Made by a program: the position numbers and the translations under genes. This document shows positions 24,545 through 33,781 of a DNA stretch of 55,186 nt, piece by piece (within the stretch, counting starts at the first letter, position 1; each line of letters begins with the position of its first letter). The notes under the pieces were generated by a model. That model ran no database searches, was not told where the DNA came from, and saw only the letters and a program-made list of their open reading frames with translations. The DNA is from Solirubrobacterales bacterium (GTDB taxonomy: Bacteria > Actinomycetota > Thermoleophilia > Solirubrobacterales > 70-9), in contig SHVA01000014.1 of NCBI GenBank assembly GCA_009691195.1, positions 1 to 55,186 on the forward strand. Direction: 5' to 3'.

Positions 24545-24632
24545 TCGGTGTCGTGGCAGGCGGTTTCGCGGCGCCGAGCAGCGCGAAAGTCGAGAAAAAC
24601 CGTTGGCTACACTCCCATTTCCCCGCCTACGC

Positions 24633-24705
24633 GCCGCTATCGTCTAGGGGACTAGGACGCCGGGTTCTCAATCCGGAAACCGGGGTTCGAATCCCCGTAG
24701 CGGTA
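24633..24705 (+). tRNA. tRNA-Glu (CTC)
   Basis: The 73-nt sequence has acceptor GCCGCTA pairing with TAGCGGT (first pair G-T), anticodon stem CCGGG/TCCGG with loop TTCTCAA (anticodon CTC), and T-arm CGGGGTTCGAATCCCCG. CCA is not encoded. A terminator-like hairpin follows at once. Confidence 0.95.
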
Positions 24706-24709
24706 CCTC

Positions 24710-24736
24710 GAAAACCCGCGCTCCGGCGCGGTTTTC
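24710..24736 (+). terminator. Rho-independent terminator after tRNA-Glu
   Basis: GAAAACCCGCGC and GGCGCGGTTTTC form a stem with one bulged C and a short loop; the descending arm ends in TTTTC. It starts 5 nt after the tRNA. Confidence 0.75.
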
Positions 24737-24753
24737 GTCATTTGAGACGCCCC

Positions 24754-25404
24754 GTGATCGTGGTCGAGGAGTCCACGCTCGGCGAGCCTTGGCAAACCAT
24801 CGCTGGGATCGGCAACTGGGCGATCTGGCTCGCCTTCGCATTCGAGTCGGCGGTGATGCTGTACGTCGTTCCCAAGCGGTGGGAGTGGATCAAACAGAAC
24901 CCCTTCTCCCTGCCGATCGTCATCCTCACGCCGCCGTTCGCACCGGCGATCCTTCAGGCGTCGCGGGCTTTCCGCCTCGGACGCCTGTTCAGGCTGGCGG
25001 GGTCCTTCCGGTTGATCCGACGCTACTTCAACTTGGAGGGCTTGAAATGGGCTGCGGTCCTGACGGTGTTCCTCGTGCTCGCCGCTGGAACCGCTTTCGC
25101 GGCAATTGAGAATGGAAAGGGCGGGCAGGACTTGTCTCCGTGGGACGGCTTTTGGTGGGCACTCACCACGATTACCACCGGCGGTTTCGGAGACATTCGC
25201 CCCCAGACGGACGCCGGTCGGGTGATCGCGATCGTTCTAATCGTGACCGGAGTTGGATTCGTCGTGATGCTGACGGCGGCAATGGCCCAAATGTTCGTTG
25301 CGCGAGGCGTCCAGGAGGACGTTCAGACGCACGAGGACCACGTGATCGCGGAGCTTCGCGAGGTCCGTGATCGTCTCGATCGGATCGAACGTCGGCTTAG
25401 CTAG
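24754..25404 (+). CDS. two-pore-helix potassium/ion channel
   Basis: A 216-residue protein from GTG 24754. The N-terminal third has one membrane segment (NWAIWLAFAFESAVMLYVVP) and a short basic helix (ASRAFRLGRLFRLAGSFRL) resembling a reduced voltage-sensor S4. Then come an outer helix (LTVFLVLAAGTAFAA), a pore helix with selectivity filter WWALTTITTGGFGD (GFG instead of GYG), and an inner helix (VIAIVLIVTGVGFVVML). The C-terminal tail EDHVIAELREVRDRLDRIER is a predicted coiled coil for tetramerisation. It is an inner-membrane K+-type channel, probably homotetrameric. The start is 18 nt after the tRNA terminator; no strong ribosome site is seen. Confidence 0.85.
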   Translation: MIVVEESTLGEPWQTIAGIGNWAIWLAFAFESAVMLYVVPKRWEWIKQNPFSLPIVILTPPFAPAILQASRAFRLGRLFRLAGSFRLIRRYFNLEGLKWAAVLTVFLVLAAGTAFAAIENGKGGQDLSPWDGFWWALTTITTGGFGDIRPQTDAGRVIAIVLIVTGVGFVVMLTAAMAQMFVARGVQEDVQTHEDHVIAELREVRDRLDRIERRLS

Positions 25405-25625
25405 CGGGTGGTCTCCCCTCCTGCGTCGGCTTGCCCGCGAGAGTTTGCCGACCGAATAGCCTGCAAGGGTAAGCCCGGCTTCGCTGAGGGCCATCGCCAT
25501 CGAGAAGGCGTTAACTCGTAGCCCGCAACGTGGTGTCAGCTTCGCCGTCGCGGCGTAACAAGCGTGATTTCATCCCCCGCTGACTGACCGGAAGTTCGCT
25601 CGGGACCGGTTTCACGGTCCCGGCA

Positions 25626-25715
25626 CGGCACCCAGTCCATCGGCTTCGGGGAAACGCGAATCATCACGACGGCCTCGACCAGGAATGCGAGGTACGTACC
25701 CCAGTTGAGGACGAC
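25626..25715 (-). pseudogene. fragment of a channel N terminus, inverted relative to the intact gene
   Basis: The minus frame reads VLNWGTYLAFLVEAVVMIRV then SPKPMDWVP, which lines up with NWAIWLAFAFESAVMLYVVP and KRWEWIK of the channel about 0.8 kb upstream on the other strand. Nothing else of the channel remains. This and the following remnant fill the stretch 25405-26031, which has no intact gene. Confidence 0.55.
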
Positions 25716-25718
25716 CCG

Positions 25719-26031
25719 ATGGCAGCGGGTTGCGGCGGCATCGACTCGACCGATGTCGATGGCGATACTGCCTCCACCGACGAGTCCCTGACCAAGGCGC
25801 AGTTCATCTCGGCGGCCGATGGGATTTGCACCAGCGGCAAAGCGGGAGACTGGCGACCTGGCTGAGGTCAACAAGCAGCCTCACGCAGGCGACTATCAGG
25901 CCGCCGCCGACACCCTGCAGAAGTTGAACGGTCCATTGCTGACGGGCTCGCCCAGGTCAGCGAGCTGAGCCCTCCGCCCGGGGATGAGAAGGAGGTCGCT
26001 GCCTTGACGGCCTCCCTCCAGACGGCTGACG
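25719..26031 (+). pseudogene. decayed lipoprotein gene
   Basis: From ATG 25719 a 48-residue frame starts at a lipobox-like AAGCGG and runs LTKAQFISAADGICTSGK before a stop at 25865. Pieces in other frames continue the family pattern: DYQAAADTLQKLNGPLL and LAQVSELSPPPGDEKEV. The same organisation is seen in the intact lipoprotein at 38019-38516. At least two frame changes make it non-functional, and its 3' end runs into the convergent acyltransferase. Confidence 0.55.
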
Positions 26032-27552
26032 CTAAACGCTCGCCCTCAGCTCGCCGAACGCGCGGTCGACCGCCGCGGCCAGCTCGCCTACGTTGCTCAC
26101 CGCCTCGGGGTCGGTGCAGAAGGCGACATGCATCTCCCCGGCGAGTGAGATCGCCGACACCCTGAGGGCGTGGTGGGGCGCGGGCTCGGCGAGGAAGTAG
26201 AGCTCGATCACCCTCGAGTCGAGCGCGTAGACCGGCTTCGGGGGGCCCGGGACGTTGGAGACGGCGAGGCCGAACTCGCGCGAGCTGCCCGCCGCCCTCA
26301 TCCCGGCCCGGTAGAGCGGCCGCACATGAGCCAGTGAGTGGAAGACGCGGTACATCTCATCGGGGTCGCCGCTCGCCTTGCGCTCGGAGGTCTCGGCGCT
26401 GACCGCGAGCACGCGCTCGCGCGCATCGCGCTCGCCGAGGGGCAGGTCGACGTTCATGAAGGAGTCGTGGTTGCCGAGCTCATCAGGCGACTCGGAGCGG
26501 TGGTGGAGGCTGACCGGTATCTGCGCCCGCAGCTCGCCGGGCTCGATCCCCATCGCCGAGAGCCACTCGCGAAGGCCCCCGGCGATCGTCGCCATCAGCA
26601 CGTCGTTGACCGTGACGTGCTCGCCGACCCCGTGGCCCAGGTCCTTCATCTCGAGCAGCGAGATCGAGGTGAAGGCGGTCTCCCGGCGGCGGCCGACGGC
26701 CCTGTCAAAGGGGGAAGGGCCGGCCGCTGGGCGCAGCTCCCGGCGGGCCGCTGCCGGGAGCCTCGCGATGGTCCTGCCGGCCTCTTTCCAGCTTGCCGGG
26801 CGCACCACCGAGCGGGCCGCTCCGGCGGCGGCGCGGCCGATCGATGCGAGCCGCCCCCCGAAGCCGGCGGCAGCAAGTCGGAGCGGGCTCGGAGCCGGAG
26901 TGAAGACCCAGGGCGAACCCTCACCCTCGAGTTGAGGTTGAGATTGATGCCGATTCAGGCGCGAATCGGCGCCGGGCTCGGCCGCGCCGTCCCGGGCCGC
27001 CCCTCCCCGGGAGGGCGCGTACGGGGCCCCCGGTGGGGAGGGCGCGTTGAGTGCCCCCGGTGGGGGCACTGGCTCCGTCGTCCAGAGGACATCGGAGAGC
27101 ATCCGAACCGCCGTGATCCCGTCTGCCATGCAGTGGTGGACTCGCACGATCAGCGCGGCGCCGCCGCCCTCCAGTGGGACCACGTCGAGCCGCCACAGCG
27201 GCCTGCTGTGGTCCAGCCGGATGGCCATCAGCTCGGCGACCAGCGCCGGCAGCTCATCGCGGTGCAGTGGCCCGGGGACCGCGGCCTTTACCAGGTGCTC
27301 GGTGATCTCGAACGCGTCGTCATCGACCCAGACCGGGGGCCCGAGCCGGAGCGGCACCATCTGCACTCGCTGGCGAAGGCGGGGGACCCGATCGATCCGG
27401 GAGGCGACGTGGGCCCGCAGCCGCTCGAGCTCGAACTCCCCTTCGGCCGGCGCCTCGAGGATCGCGAGCTTGCAGGTCTGTCCGGTGATCGCGGCGGACT
27501 CGAGCCGGAGGATCTGCGCGTCGTCGAAGCTGAGGCTCTCCAGCGGGCTCAT
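26032..27552 (-). CDS. wax ester synthase/diacylglycerol O-acyltransferase (WS/DGAT)
   Basis: A 506-residue protein starting MSPLESLSFDDAQILRLES, the standard WS/DGAT N terminus (ATG 27552; three codons earlier a GTG is possible). The catalytic HHxxxDG motif is VHHCMADGIT at about residue 140. Later family blocks include VNDVLMATIAGGLREWL, LGNHDSFMNVDLP and GLAVSNVPGPPKPVY. It makes triacylglycerol or wax ester from acyl-CoA at the membrane. An insert of about 60 residues rich in Pro/Gly (GALNAPSPPGAPYAPSRGG) separates the halves. It is divergent from the mce operon across 208 bp, suggesting a lipid storage/uptake link. Confidence 0.92.
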   Translation of the reverse strand: MSPLESLSFDDAQILRLESAAITGQTCKLAILEAPAEGEFELERLRAHVASRIDRVPRLRQRVQMVPLRLGPPVWVDDDAFEITEHLVKAAVPGPLHRDELPALVAELMAIRLDHSRPLWRLDVVPLEGGGAALIVRVHHCMADGITAVRMLSDVLWTTEPVPPPGALNAPSPPGAPYAPSRGGAARDGAAEPGADSRLNRHQSQPQLEGEGSPWVFTPAPSPLRLAAAGFGGRLASIGRAAAGAARSVVRPASWKEAGRTIARLPAAARRELRPAAGPSPFDRAVGRRRETAFTSISLLEMKDLGHGVGEHVTVNDVLMATIAGGLREWLSAMGIEPGELRAQIPVSLHHRSESPDELGNHDSFMNVDLPLGERDARERVLAVSAETSERKASGDPDEMYRVFHSLAHVRPLYRAGMRAAGSSREFGLAVSNVPGPPKPVYALDSRVIELYFLAEPAPHHALRVSAISLAGEMHVAFCTDPEAVSNVGELAAAVDRAFGELRASV

Positions 27553-27760
27553 GGACCACACATTAGGGGCCGCAGAGGCGTGATTAAGGCTCCGTTAATG
27601 GACCGGGTGACTGCCTGCTGGCACCCGGCGACGCCTCTGCCTGGAGTAGGGTTGCGTGGCTGGGTTTGGAGAGGTTCGGAGAGGCCGCCTTCCGAGGCGT
27701 GAAAGGGACGTCCGTAGGCCACGTGCCCCACTTTATCAATTTGAAGGGTTCGGTTCGCTA
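27553..27760. promoter_or_regulatory. divergent promoter region between WS/DGAT and mce operon
   Basis: No gene is seen. An inverted repeat ATTAAGGCTCCGTTAAT (about 27582-27598) lies near the WS/DGAT start and could be a regulator site. I cannot assign -35/-10 boxes with confidence. Confidence 0.35.
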
Positions 27761-29221
27761 GTGCCCCCTGACGAAGGGGGTGGCGGAGCGACGCCTGTGC
27801 GTGCGCGGACGACGAGCCCGATCGCGCGCGCCGCGGCGCTCGGTGCTCTCGGGATCATCGTGCTCGTGATCGCCTGGATGCTGCTCTCCGGAGACAGCGC
27901 CAACCAGTATCGATTCCGCTTCGAGACCGCGGGGCAGCTCGTGGAGGGCAACCAGGTGCTGATCGGCGGAGCGCCGGCCGGGACCGTAGACAAGATCGAG
28001 CTCACCGACAACGGCGAGGCCGAGATCTCGATCACGATGAGCGACCAGGCGCTGCACGAGGGGACCACCGCCGCCATCCGCCAGACCTCGCTCTCGGGAA
28101 TCGCCAACCGCTACATCTCGGTCTCGCCCGGACCCGACAGCGCCCCCGAGCTCTCCGACGACGAGGTGATCAGCCAGGCCTCGACGACGACGGCGGTGGA
28201 CCTCGACCAGCTCTTCGACACCTTCAACGGCCCGACGCGGAAGGGGCTCCGCGATCTGATCCAGGGGTACGGGACCATCTATGCCTCGAAGACCGAGCAG
28301 GCCAACCTCACCTACAAGTACTTCAACCCGGCCCTCGTTTCCAACCGCAACCTCTTCGCCGAGCTGACCCGCGACCAGCAGTCGCTGACCGATTTCCTGG
28401 TCGACGGCTCCCGGGTCGTCACCGCTCTGGCACAGCGGCGCGACGACCTCACCGGCCTCGTCTCCAACGGCAACACCGCGCTCGGCGCGATCGCCCAGGA
28501 GAACAACTCGCTGGACCGATCGCTGGTGGCGTTGCCGCCGGCTCTTCGCCAGGCCAGCACCACCTTCGTCAACCTGCGCGCGACGCTGGACGACCTTGAC
28601 CCTCTGGTTGAGACTTCGAAGAAGGCCACCGTCAACCTGGCGCCGTTCCTGGCGCAGACCAAGCGCACGGCCAAGCGCAGCGTCCCGGTGTTCCGCAACC
28701 TCAAGCTCGCCGTCAACCGACCCGGCAAGAACAACGACCTCGCATCCTTCACCGGCGATCTCGTCGACCTCCAGAGCGCCGCGCAGACGGCGTTGCCGAA
28801 CGCGATCCAGGCGCTGCAGTGCGCCGCGGTTGACACCTCGGGCTGCGGCGGCGGCGCCAACGACGACCCCTTCCTCCGCTTCGCGCGCCCCTACCTGCCC
28901 GAGCTGCTCGGCTTCGTCACCAAGTTCGGGCAGGCGGGGGGCTACTACGACGCAAACGGCCACTTCATCCGGCTCGGGATCGGCGCCACCGCCTTCGACT
29001 ACTCGGCCGGGACCCTGACCCCGAATACCCCGGCAACCCGTTACAATAACTTCTCCTTCCCGATTCTGCCCGAGTTGCAGTTCCGCCGCTGCCCGGGCCT
29101 AGGCACCCAGCTCGCCGGTGACGGCTCCACGCCGTTCCTCGATGACGGTGCGCCCAACTCCCTCTCCAGCGGGCCGCCGCCGGCCGACTGCAACGCGACC
29201 CAGGTGCCGCCGGGGCCATGA
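27761..29221 (+). CDS. MCE-family lipid-transport protein, first of six
   Basis: A 486-residue protein with one N-terminal membrane anchor (ALGALGIIVLVIAWMLLSG) and an MCE/MlaD domain directly after it (YRFRFETAGQLVEGNQVLIG, GAPAGTVDKIEL). A long helical tail follows with repeated Asn/Asp/Leu heptads (LFDTFNGPTRKGLRD, LFAELTRDQQSLTDFL), as in actinobacterial Mce proteins. Six such subunits form a tunnel that carries lipids or sterols to an inner-membrane ABC permease. The start is GTG 27761; GTG 27797, with GGAG 8 nt upstream, is an equally good choice. The stop overlaps the next start (ATGA). Confidence 0.88.
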   Translation: MPPDEGGGGATPVRARTTSPIARAAALGALGIIVLVIAWMLLSGDSANQYRFRFETAGQLVEGNQVLIGGAPAGTVDKIELTDNGEAEISITMSDQALHEGTTAAIRQTSLSGIANRYISVSPGPDSAPELSDDEVISQASTTTAVDLDQLFDTFNGPTRKGLRDLIQGYGTIYASKTEQANLTYKYFNPALVSNRNLFAELTRDQQSLTDFLVDGSRVVTALAQRRDDLTGLVSNGNTALGAIAQENNSLDRSLVALPPALRQASTTFVNLRATLDDLDPLVETSKKATVNLAPFLAQTKRTAKRSVPVFRNLKLAVNRPGKNNDLASFTGDLVDLQSAAQTALPNAIQALQCAAVDTSGCGGGANDDPFLRFARPYLPELLGFVTKFGQAGGYYDANGHFIRLGIGATAFDYSAGTLTPNTPATRYNNFSFPILPELQFRRCPGLGTQLAGDGSTPFLDDGAPNSLSSGPPPADCNATQVPPGP

Positions 29222-30822
29222 GGCGCGTAGCCGTCATAGCGACCCTCCTGATCGCCCTCGGGCTGCTGATCGCCTGGCCGGCGATCGGCGACGACGGCAG
29301 CAGCGGCGACTACAAGGTCCGAGGGATCTTCGACAGCGCCAGCTTCCTGGTCAAGGGGGAGGAGGTGCGGGCGGCCGGCGCCAAGGTCGGCACGGTGGAA
29401 TCCGTGGACGTCTCACTGCCCGGCGAGGCCGTGACCAGGGACGGCCGGCCCGATCCGGGCAAGGCCGTGGTCGTGATGAGCATCACCGACCCGGGCTTCC
29501 GCGACTTCCGCGAGGACGCCTCCTGCATCGTCCGCCCCCAGTCGCTGATCGGCGAGCGCTTTCTCGATTGCGAGCCGACCCAGCCGCGCGCACCAGGCTC
29601 GGAGCCACCGCCCGAGCTCGCGGAGATCCCCGACGGCGACGCCGGGGCCGGCCAGCACCTGCTCCCGCTCGAGAACAACGGCAAGGCCGTCGACCTCGAC
29701 CTGATCAACAACATCTTGCGCGTCCCCTATAGGGACCGCTTCCGCCTGATCCTCAACGAGCTCGGCGCGGGCCTCGCCGGGCGCGGCAAGGACCTCGAGG
29801 AGATCGTCAAGCGCGCCAACCCGGCGCTGCGGGAGACCGACCGCGTCCTCAAGATCCTCGCCGGCCAGAACCGGCAGCTCGCCACCCTCGCCACCGATTC
29901 CGACCAGGTGCTGGCGCCGCTCGCGCGGGACCGCGCCAGCATCGGCGGCTTCATCGCCAACGCCAACACCACCGCTCAGGCCACCGCTGAGCGCAGGGGC
30001 GACCTCGAGCGGCAGTTCGAGCTCTTCCCGGGCGCCCTGCGCGAGCTGAACACGACCATGGTCAAGCTGCAGAGCTTCACCGACGAGGCCCAGCCGGTGT
30101 TCGCCGACCTCGGCGCGGCGGCGCCGGACCTGGCCACGGCAACCCAGAAGCTGGTGCCCTTCGCACGAGCGGGGACCCCGGCGCTCACCAGCCTCGGGGA
30201 CGCCGCTCAGGCCGCCGGCCCCAAGCTCGTCGCCGCCGACCCCCTCGTGGTGGACCTCAGGGACCTCGGCGAGCAGACCACGCCGGTCGCCAAGAACCTG
30301 AAGCGGTTGCTCAACACCTTCGAGCTCACGGGTGGCTACGAGAACCTCCTGACGACGATCCGCAACGCCGGCACGGCGTCGAGCGCCTACGACAGCTTCG
30401 GCCACTTCGTTCGCGTCAACCCGCTGATCTCGAACTGCATCAACTGGGCCATCAGCGCCTTATCGGGCTGCGTGGCGAACTTCACGGGCACATTCGCAGA
30501 GAAGACCTCAGCCGGTGCCGCAGCTCTCGCCGACTCCCTGACCGGAGGCGTCGGCCAGGGTGGCGTCAACCCGGCAGAAGCTCCCGGGGGAGACGTGACC
30601 ACGACGCCGGAGGACGTCGGCACCGTGCCCGATCTCAACTCCGAGCCGACCCCCCCCGACGCGGCTGATCCCGGCCAGCCCGAGGCCGCTCCGGACACGG
30701 CCGCGGGGACCTCCACCGAGGCGCTCAAGAAGAGCAGGAAGAAGAAGCGCCAGGGCGCCCGCCCGATGAACATGGAGACGACACGCGCCCTGCTCAGCTT
30801 CCTGCTCGGGAACGGCTCGTGA
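29218..30822 (+). CDS. MCE-family protein, second of six
   Basis: A 534-residue protein with an N-terminal anchor (AVIATLLIALGLLIAWPAIG) and an MCE domain (FDSASFLVKGEEVRAAGAKV, GTVESVDVSLPG, LIGERFLDCEP). The helical tail is long and the C terminus is Pro/Asp-rich, then basic (KKSRKKKRQGARPMN), perhaps cytoplasmic- or wall-facing. The spacing of MCE domain and helices matches the other five proteins. The gene is coupled at both ends by 4-bp overlaps (ATGA upstream, GTGA downstream). Predicted role: one subunit of a hexameric lipid-transfer tube. Confidence 0.88.
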   Translation: MRRVAVIATLLIALGLLIAWPAIGDDGSSGDYKVRGIFDSASFLVKGEEVRAAGAKVGTVESVDVSLPGEAVTRDGRPDPGKAVVVMSITDPGFRDFREDASCIVRPQSLIGERFLDCEPTQPRAPGSEPPPELAEIPDGDAGAGQHLLPLENNGKAVDLDLINNILRVPYRDRFRLILNELGAGLAGRGKDLEEIVKRANPALRETDRVLKILAGQNRQLATLATDSDQVLAPLARDRASIGGFIANANTTAQATAERRGDLERQFELFPGALRELNTTMVKLQSFTDEAQPVFADLGAAAPDLATATQKLVPFARAGTPALTSLGDAAQAAGPKLVAADPLVVDLRDLGEQTTPVAKNLKRLLNTFELTGGYENLLTTIRNAGTASSAYDSFGHFVRVNPLISNCINWAISALSGCVANFTGTFAEKTSAGAAALADSLTGGVGQGGVNPAEAPGGDVTTTPEDVGTVPDLNSEPTPPDAADPGQPEAAPDTAAGTSTEALKKSRKKKRQGARPMNMETTRALLSFLLGNGS

Positions 30823-32267
30823 ACCGCGGCCGCGCACAGTCACTGGCCGCCAGCCCGGCCCTGGTCGGTGCCCTCACCGTGCTGATCATCACCGTCGCCG
30901 TCTTCCTCGCCTACAACGCAAACCAGGGCCTCCCCTTCGTTCCGACCTATCGCATCTCGGCCGAGGTTCCCAATGCGGTTTCTCTGGTGCCCGGCAATGA
31001 GGTGCGGATCGGCGGCGTCCGGGTCGGTGCCATCGACGCGATCGTCCCGGAGCAGTCAGACGACGGAACGATCAGCGCCAAGCTCGATCTCAGCCTCAAT
31101 CAGGAGGTCAGGCCGCTCCCGGACAACTCGACGATGATCGTGCGCTCCCGCTCCTCGCTCGGCCTCAAGTACCTCGAGATCAACAAGGGCGACTCGGAGC
31201 AGGGCTTCGACGAGGGCGCGACGATCCCCCTCAGCGCCGCACGCCCAGAGCCGGTCGACCTTGACCAGCTCTTCAACACCTTCGACACCGACACCCGCAA
31301 AGCTTCGCAGGTCAACCTGCGCGAGTTCGGCGACACCCTCGCGGGCCGCGGCGCCAGCCTCAACGAGGCGATCGGCGCCCTGAGGCCGGTGGTCGCCAGG
31401 CTCACACCGGTGATGAGCAACCTCGCCTCCCCCTCCACCGACCTCGCCGGCTTCGTCCGGGGGCTCACGGCCGCCGCGGGTGAGGTCGCCCCGGTCGCAG
31501 AGCAGCAGGCGAGCCTGTTCGTGGGCCTCGACACCACCTTCGGCGCCCTCGCCAACGTCTCCCGTCCCTTCATCCAGGAGACGATCACCAAGTCGGTGCC
31601 GACGCTCGAGCTGACGCAGAGCGCCCTGCCGAAGATCAATCCGTTCCTCGTGCACTCCGCCGAGTTCTTCCACGCCCTCCAGCCCGGCGCCAGGGCCCTG
31701 CGCGCCAACGCCAAGACGATCAAGGGGGCGATTGTGGAAGGGGTGCCGGCCCTGCGCGCCTCCCCCGCCTTCAACGCGCAGCTCGACCCGACCGCGCAGG
31801 CGCTGCTCGACCTGGCCAACGACGTTCCTGCGCGCCAGGGGCTGGATGAGCTCACCGTCGGCGCCAGCACGCTCAACCCGACGCTCGCCTTCATCACCCC
31901 CGCGCAGAGCATCTGCAACTACGCCTCGATCCTGGTGCGGAACCTCAACGACACCTTCAAGTTCGGCAACAGCCTCGGCACCTGGCAGCAGGGGATCACG
32001 ATCATCCCGCGGAGAGCGACGACGACCCTGGTTCCCAACAGCCAGTTCGGCCCCTCCTCGGCACCGGCGAGCGCGTCGGCGGAGAGCCTGCACTTCAACC
32101 CCTACCCGAACACCGCGGCGCCTGGGCAGACCTTCGAGTGCGAGGCGGGCAATGAGACCGGCAGCTCGGACTTCGTGGCCGGGACGCCGTTGATCGGCAA
32201 TGTTCCCGGCAACCAGGGAGTCCGGACCAGCAACCAGACCGACAAGCAGCGAGCGGGCAAGCAGTAA
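30819..32267 (+). CDS. MCE-family protein, third of six
   Basis: A 482-residue protein starting at GTG 30819, with the anchor GALTVLIITVAVFLAYNANQ and a clear MCE domain (ISAEVPNAVSLVPGNEVRIG, GVRVGAIDAIVPE, RSRSSLGLKYLEI). The region after the domain (VDLDQLFNTFDTDTRKASQ) repeats the motif seen in the first gene (VDLDQLFDTFNGPTRK), showing descent by duplication. The C terminus is Asn/Thr/Gln-rich. Its TAA overlaps the next ATG by one base (TAATG). Confidence 0.88.
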   Translation: MNRGRAQSLAASPALVGALTVLIITVAVFLAYNANQGLPFVPTYRISAEVPNAVSLVPGNEVRIGGVRVGAIDAIVPEQSDDGTISAKLDLSLNQEVRPLPDNSTMIVRSRSSLGLKYLEINKGDSEQGFDEGATIPLSAARPEPVDLDQLFNTFDTDTRKASQVNLREFGDTLAGRGASLNEAIGALRPVVARLTPVMSNLASPSTDLAGFVRGLTAAAGEVAPVAEQQASLFVGLDTTFGALANVSRPFIQETITKSVPTLELTQSALPKINPFLVHSAEFFHALQPGARALRANAKTIKGAIVEGVPALRASPAFNAQLDPTAQALLDLANDVPARQGLDELTVGASTLNPTLAFITPAQSICNYASILVRNLNDTFKFGNSLGTWQQGITIIPRRATTTLVPNSQFGPSSAPASASAESLHFNPYPNTAAPGQTFECEAGNETGSSDFVAGTPLIGNVPGNQGVRTSNQTDKQRAGKQ

Positions 32268-33781
32268 TGGCGCGCGAGCAGGCCCCCCCGAAGCCGAAGG
32301 ACTACGACGAGCGGATCTACCGCAAGGGCAACCCGCCCCACCGGATCCGCAACGCCGTGATCCTGATCGCGCTGGTGATCGCGGGCACCTACCTCGCAAT
32401 CACCAAGGAGCTGCCCTGGGCCTCCCACTATGTGGCCAAGGCCGTCTTTGCCAACGCGGCCAACATCCGCACGACCTCCCCTGTCAGGATCGCCGGCGTC
32501 AACGTCGGCAAGGTGCAGAGCGTCCGCAACGTCGGCAATGCCGCCGAGGTCACCTTCACGGTCGACGACGCCGGCAGGCCGATCCACACCGACGCCGAGG
32601 TCCAGATCAGGCCGCGCATCTTCCTCGAGGGCAACTTCTTCCTCGACCTCAAGCCCGGCAGCCCCAGCGCGCCGGAGCTGCCGGACGGCGGCACGATCCC
32701 GATCACCCGCACCTCCACCTCGGTTCAGCTCGACGAGGTCCTCGCCGCCCTGCAAAAGCCGGACCGAGCCAACCTTCAGGCCCTGCTGGAGGGCTTTGGC
32801 ACCGCCCTCAACCACGTGCCCACCGCGGCCGAGGACGCCGGCCAGGACCCCTCCGTGCAGGGTGAGAGCGCCGCGGTCGCCCTCAACAACTCCTTCAAGT
32901 ACGGCGAGGCGGCCGGCAGGGACTCGGCGATCGTCGCCGAGGCGCTGCAGGGAACCGAGCCCCACGACCTCTCGCGCCTGATCAACGCCAACCGCAGCAC
33001 CTTCGCCACCCTGGTCACGGTCGAGGGGCAGCTCCAGGACCTGATCACGAACTTCAACACCACCGCGGGCGCCCTCGCCTCCGAGTCGAGCAACCTCTCG
33101 GCCACCTTCAGGGAGCTGGCGCCGACGCTCGAGATCGCACGCCCCTCACTCGCCAACCTCAACCGGACGCTGCCCTACCTGCGCGCCTTTGCACGCGACA
33201 TCCGCCCGGGCATCGCCGAGCTCCCGGCCACGATCAAGGCGGGGACCCCTTGGCTCAAGCAGGCATACAAGCTCACCTCCAAGAAGGAATTGGGAAATAT
33301 CGCCGACGAGTCGCAGAAGATCGCTCCCAACCTGGCGGTGTTCGGGGCCCAGGGCCCGGGCCTGTTCAACCAGACCAATGACCTGAGCCGCTGCTTCAGC
33401 GAGGTCCTGATTCCGGCCGGCAACGGAGAGATCACCGTTTCGCCGTTCAACACCGGCGGGCCCAGCTTCAAGGACTTCTTCTATCTGGCGACCAACTTCT
33501 CGGGAGCCGGCGGCAGCTTCGACGGCAACGGCCCGTATCTGCGGACGCAGCTGGCCGGAGGGCCGGATTTAGTCAAGGCCGTCAACCCCAACGGCGTCTC
33601 CGGGGGCATCTTCCCCTCGGACGAGCTCTGGGGGAACGCCACCCAGTTCCCGATCGGTACCCAGCCGGTCCGGGGCAGCCAGCCGCCATTCCAGCCGGAT
33701 GTCCTCTGCCACACCAACGCAGTTCCCGATCTCAATGGCGCCGCCGCGGCGGTCGGCGCCCCGACCCCCACCACCCCATGA
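32267..33781 (+). CDS. MCE-family protein, fourth of six
   Basis: A 504-residue protein with a basic cytoplasmic N terminus (KPKDYDERIYRKGNPPHRI), an anchor (AVILIALVIAGTYLAI) and an MCE domain (AVFANAANIRTTSPVRIAG, VNVGKVQSVRNVG, FLEGNFFLDLKPGSP). Helical tail repeats follow. The long positively charged N terminus distinguishes it from the others and may contact the permease. The stop overlaps the next start (ATGA at 33778). Confidence 0.88.
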   Translation: MAREQAPPKPKDYDERIYRKGNPPHRIRNAVILIALVIAGTYLAITKELPWASHYVAKAVFANAANIRTTSPVRIAGVNVGKVQSVRNVGNAAEVTFTVDDAGRPIHTDAEVQIRPRIFLEGNFFLDLKPGSPSAPELPDGGTIPITRTSTSVQLDEVLAALQKPDRANLQALLEGFGTALNHVPTAAEDAGQDPSVQGESAAVALNNSFKYGEAAGRDSAIVAEALQGTEPHDLSRLINANRSTFATLVTVEGQLQDLITNFNTTAGALASESSNLSATFRELAPTLEIARPSLANLNRTLPYLRAFARDIRPGIAELPATIKAGTPWLKQAYKLTSKKELGNIADESQKIAPNLAVFGAQGPGLFNQTNDLSRCFSEVLIPAGNGEITVSPFNTGGPSFKDFFYLATNFSGAGGSFDGNGPYLRTQLAGGPDLVKAVNPNGVSGGIFPSDELWGNATQFPIGTQPVRGSQPPFQPDVLCHTNAVPDLNGAAAAVGAPTPTTP

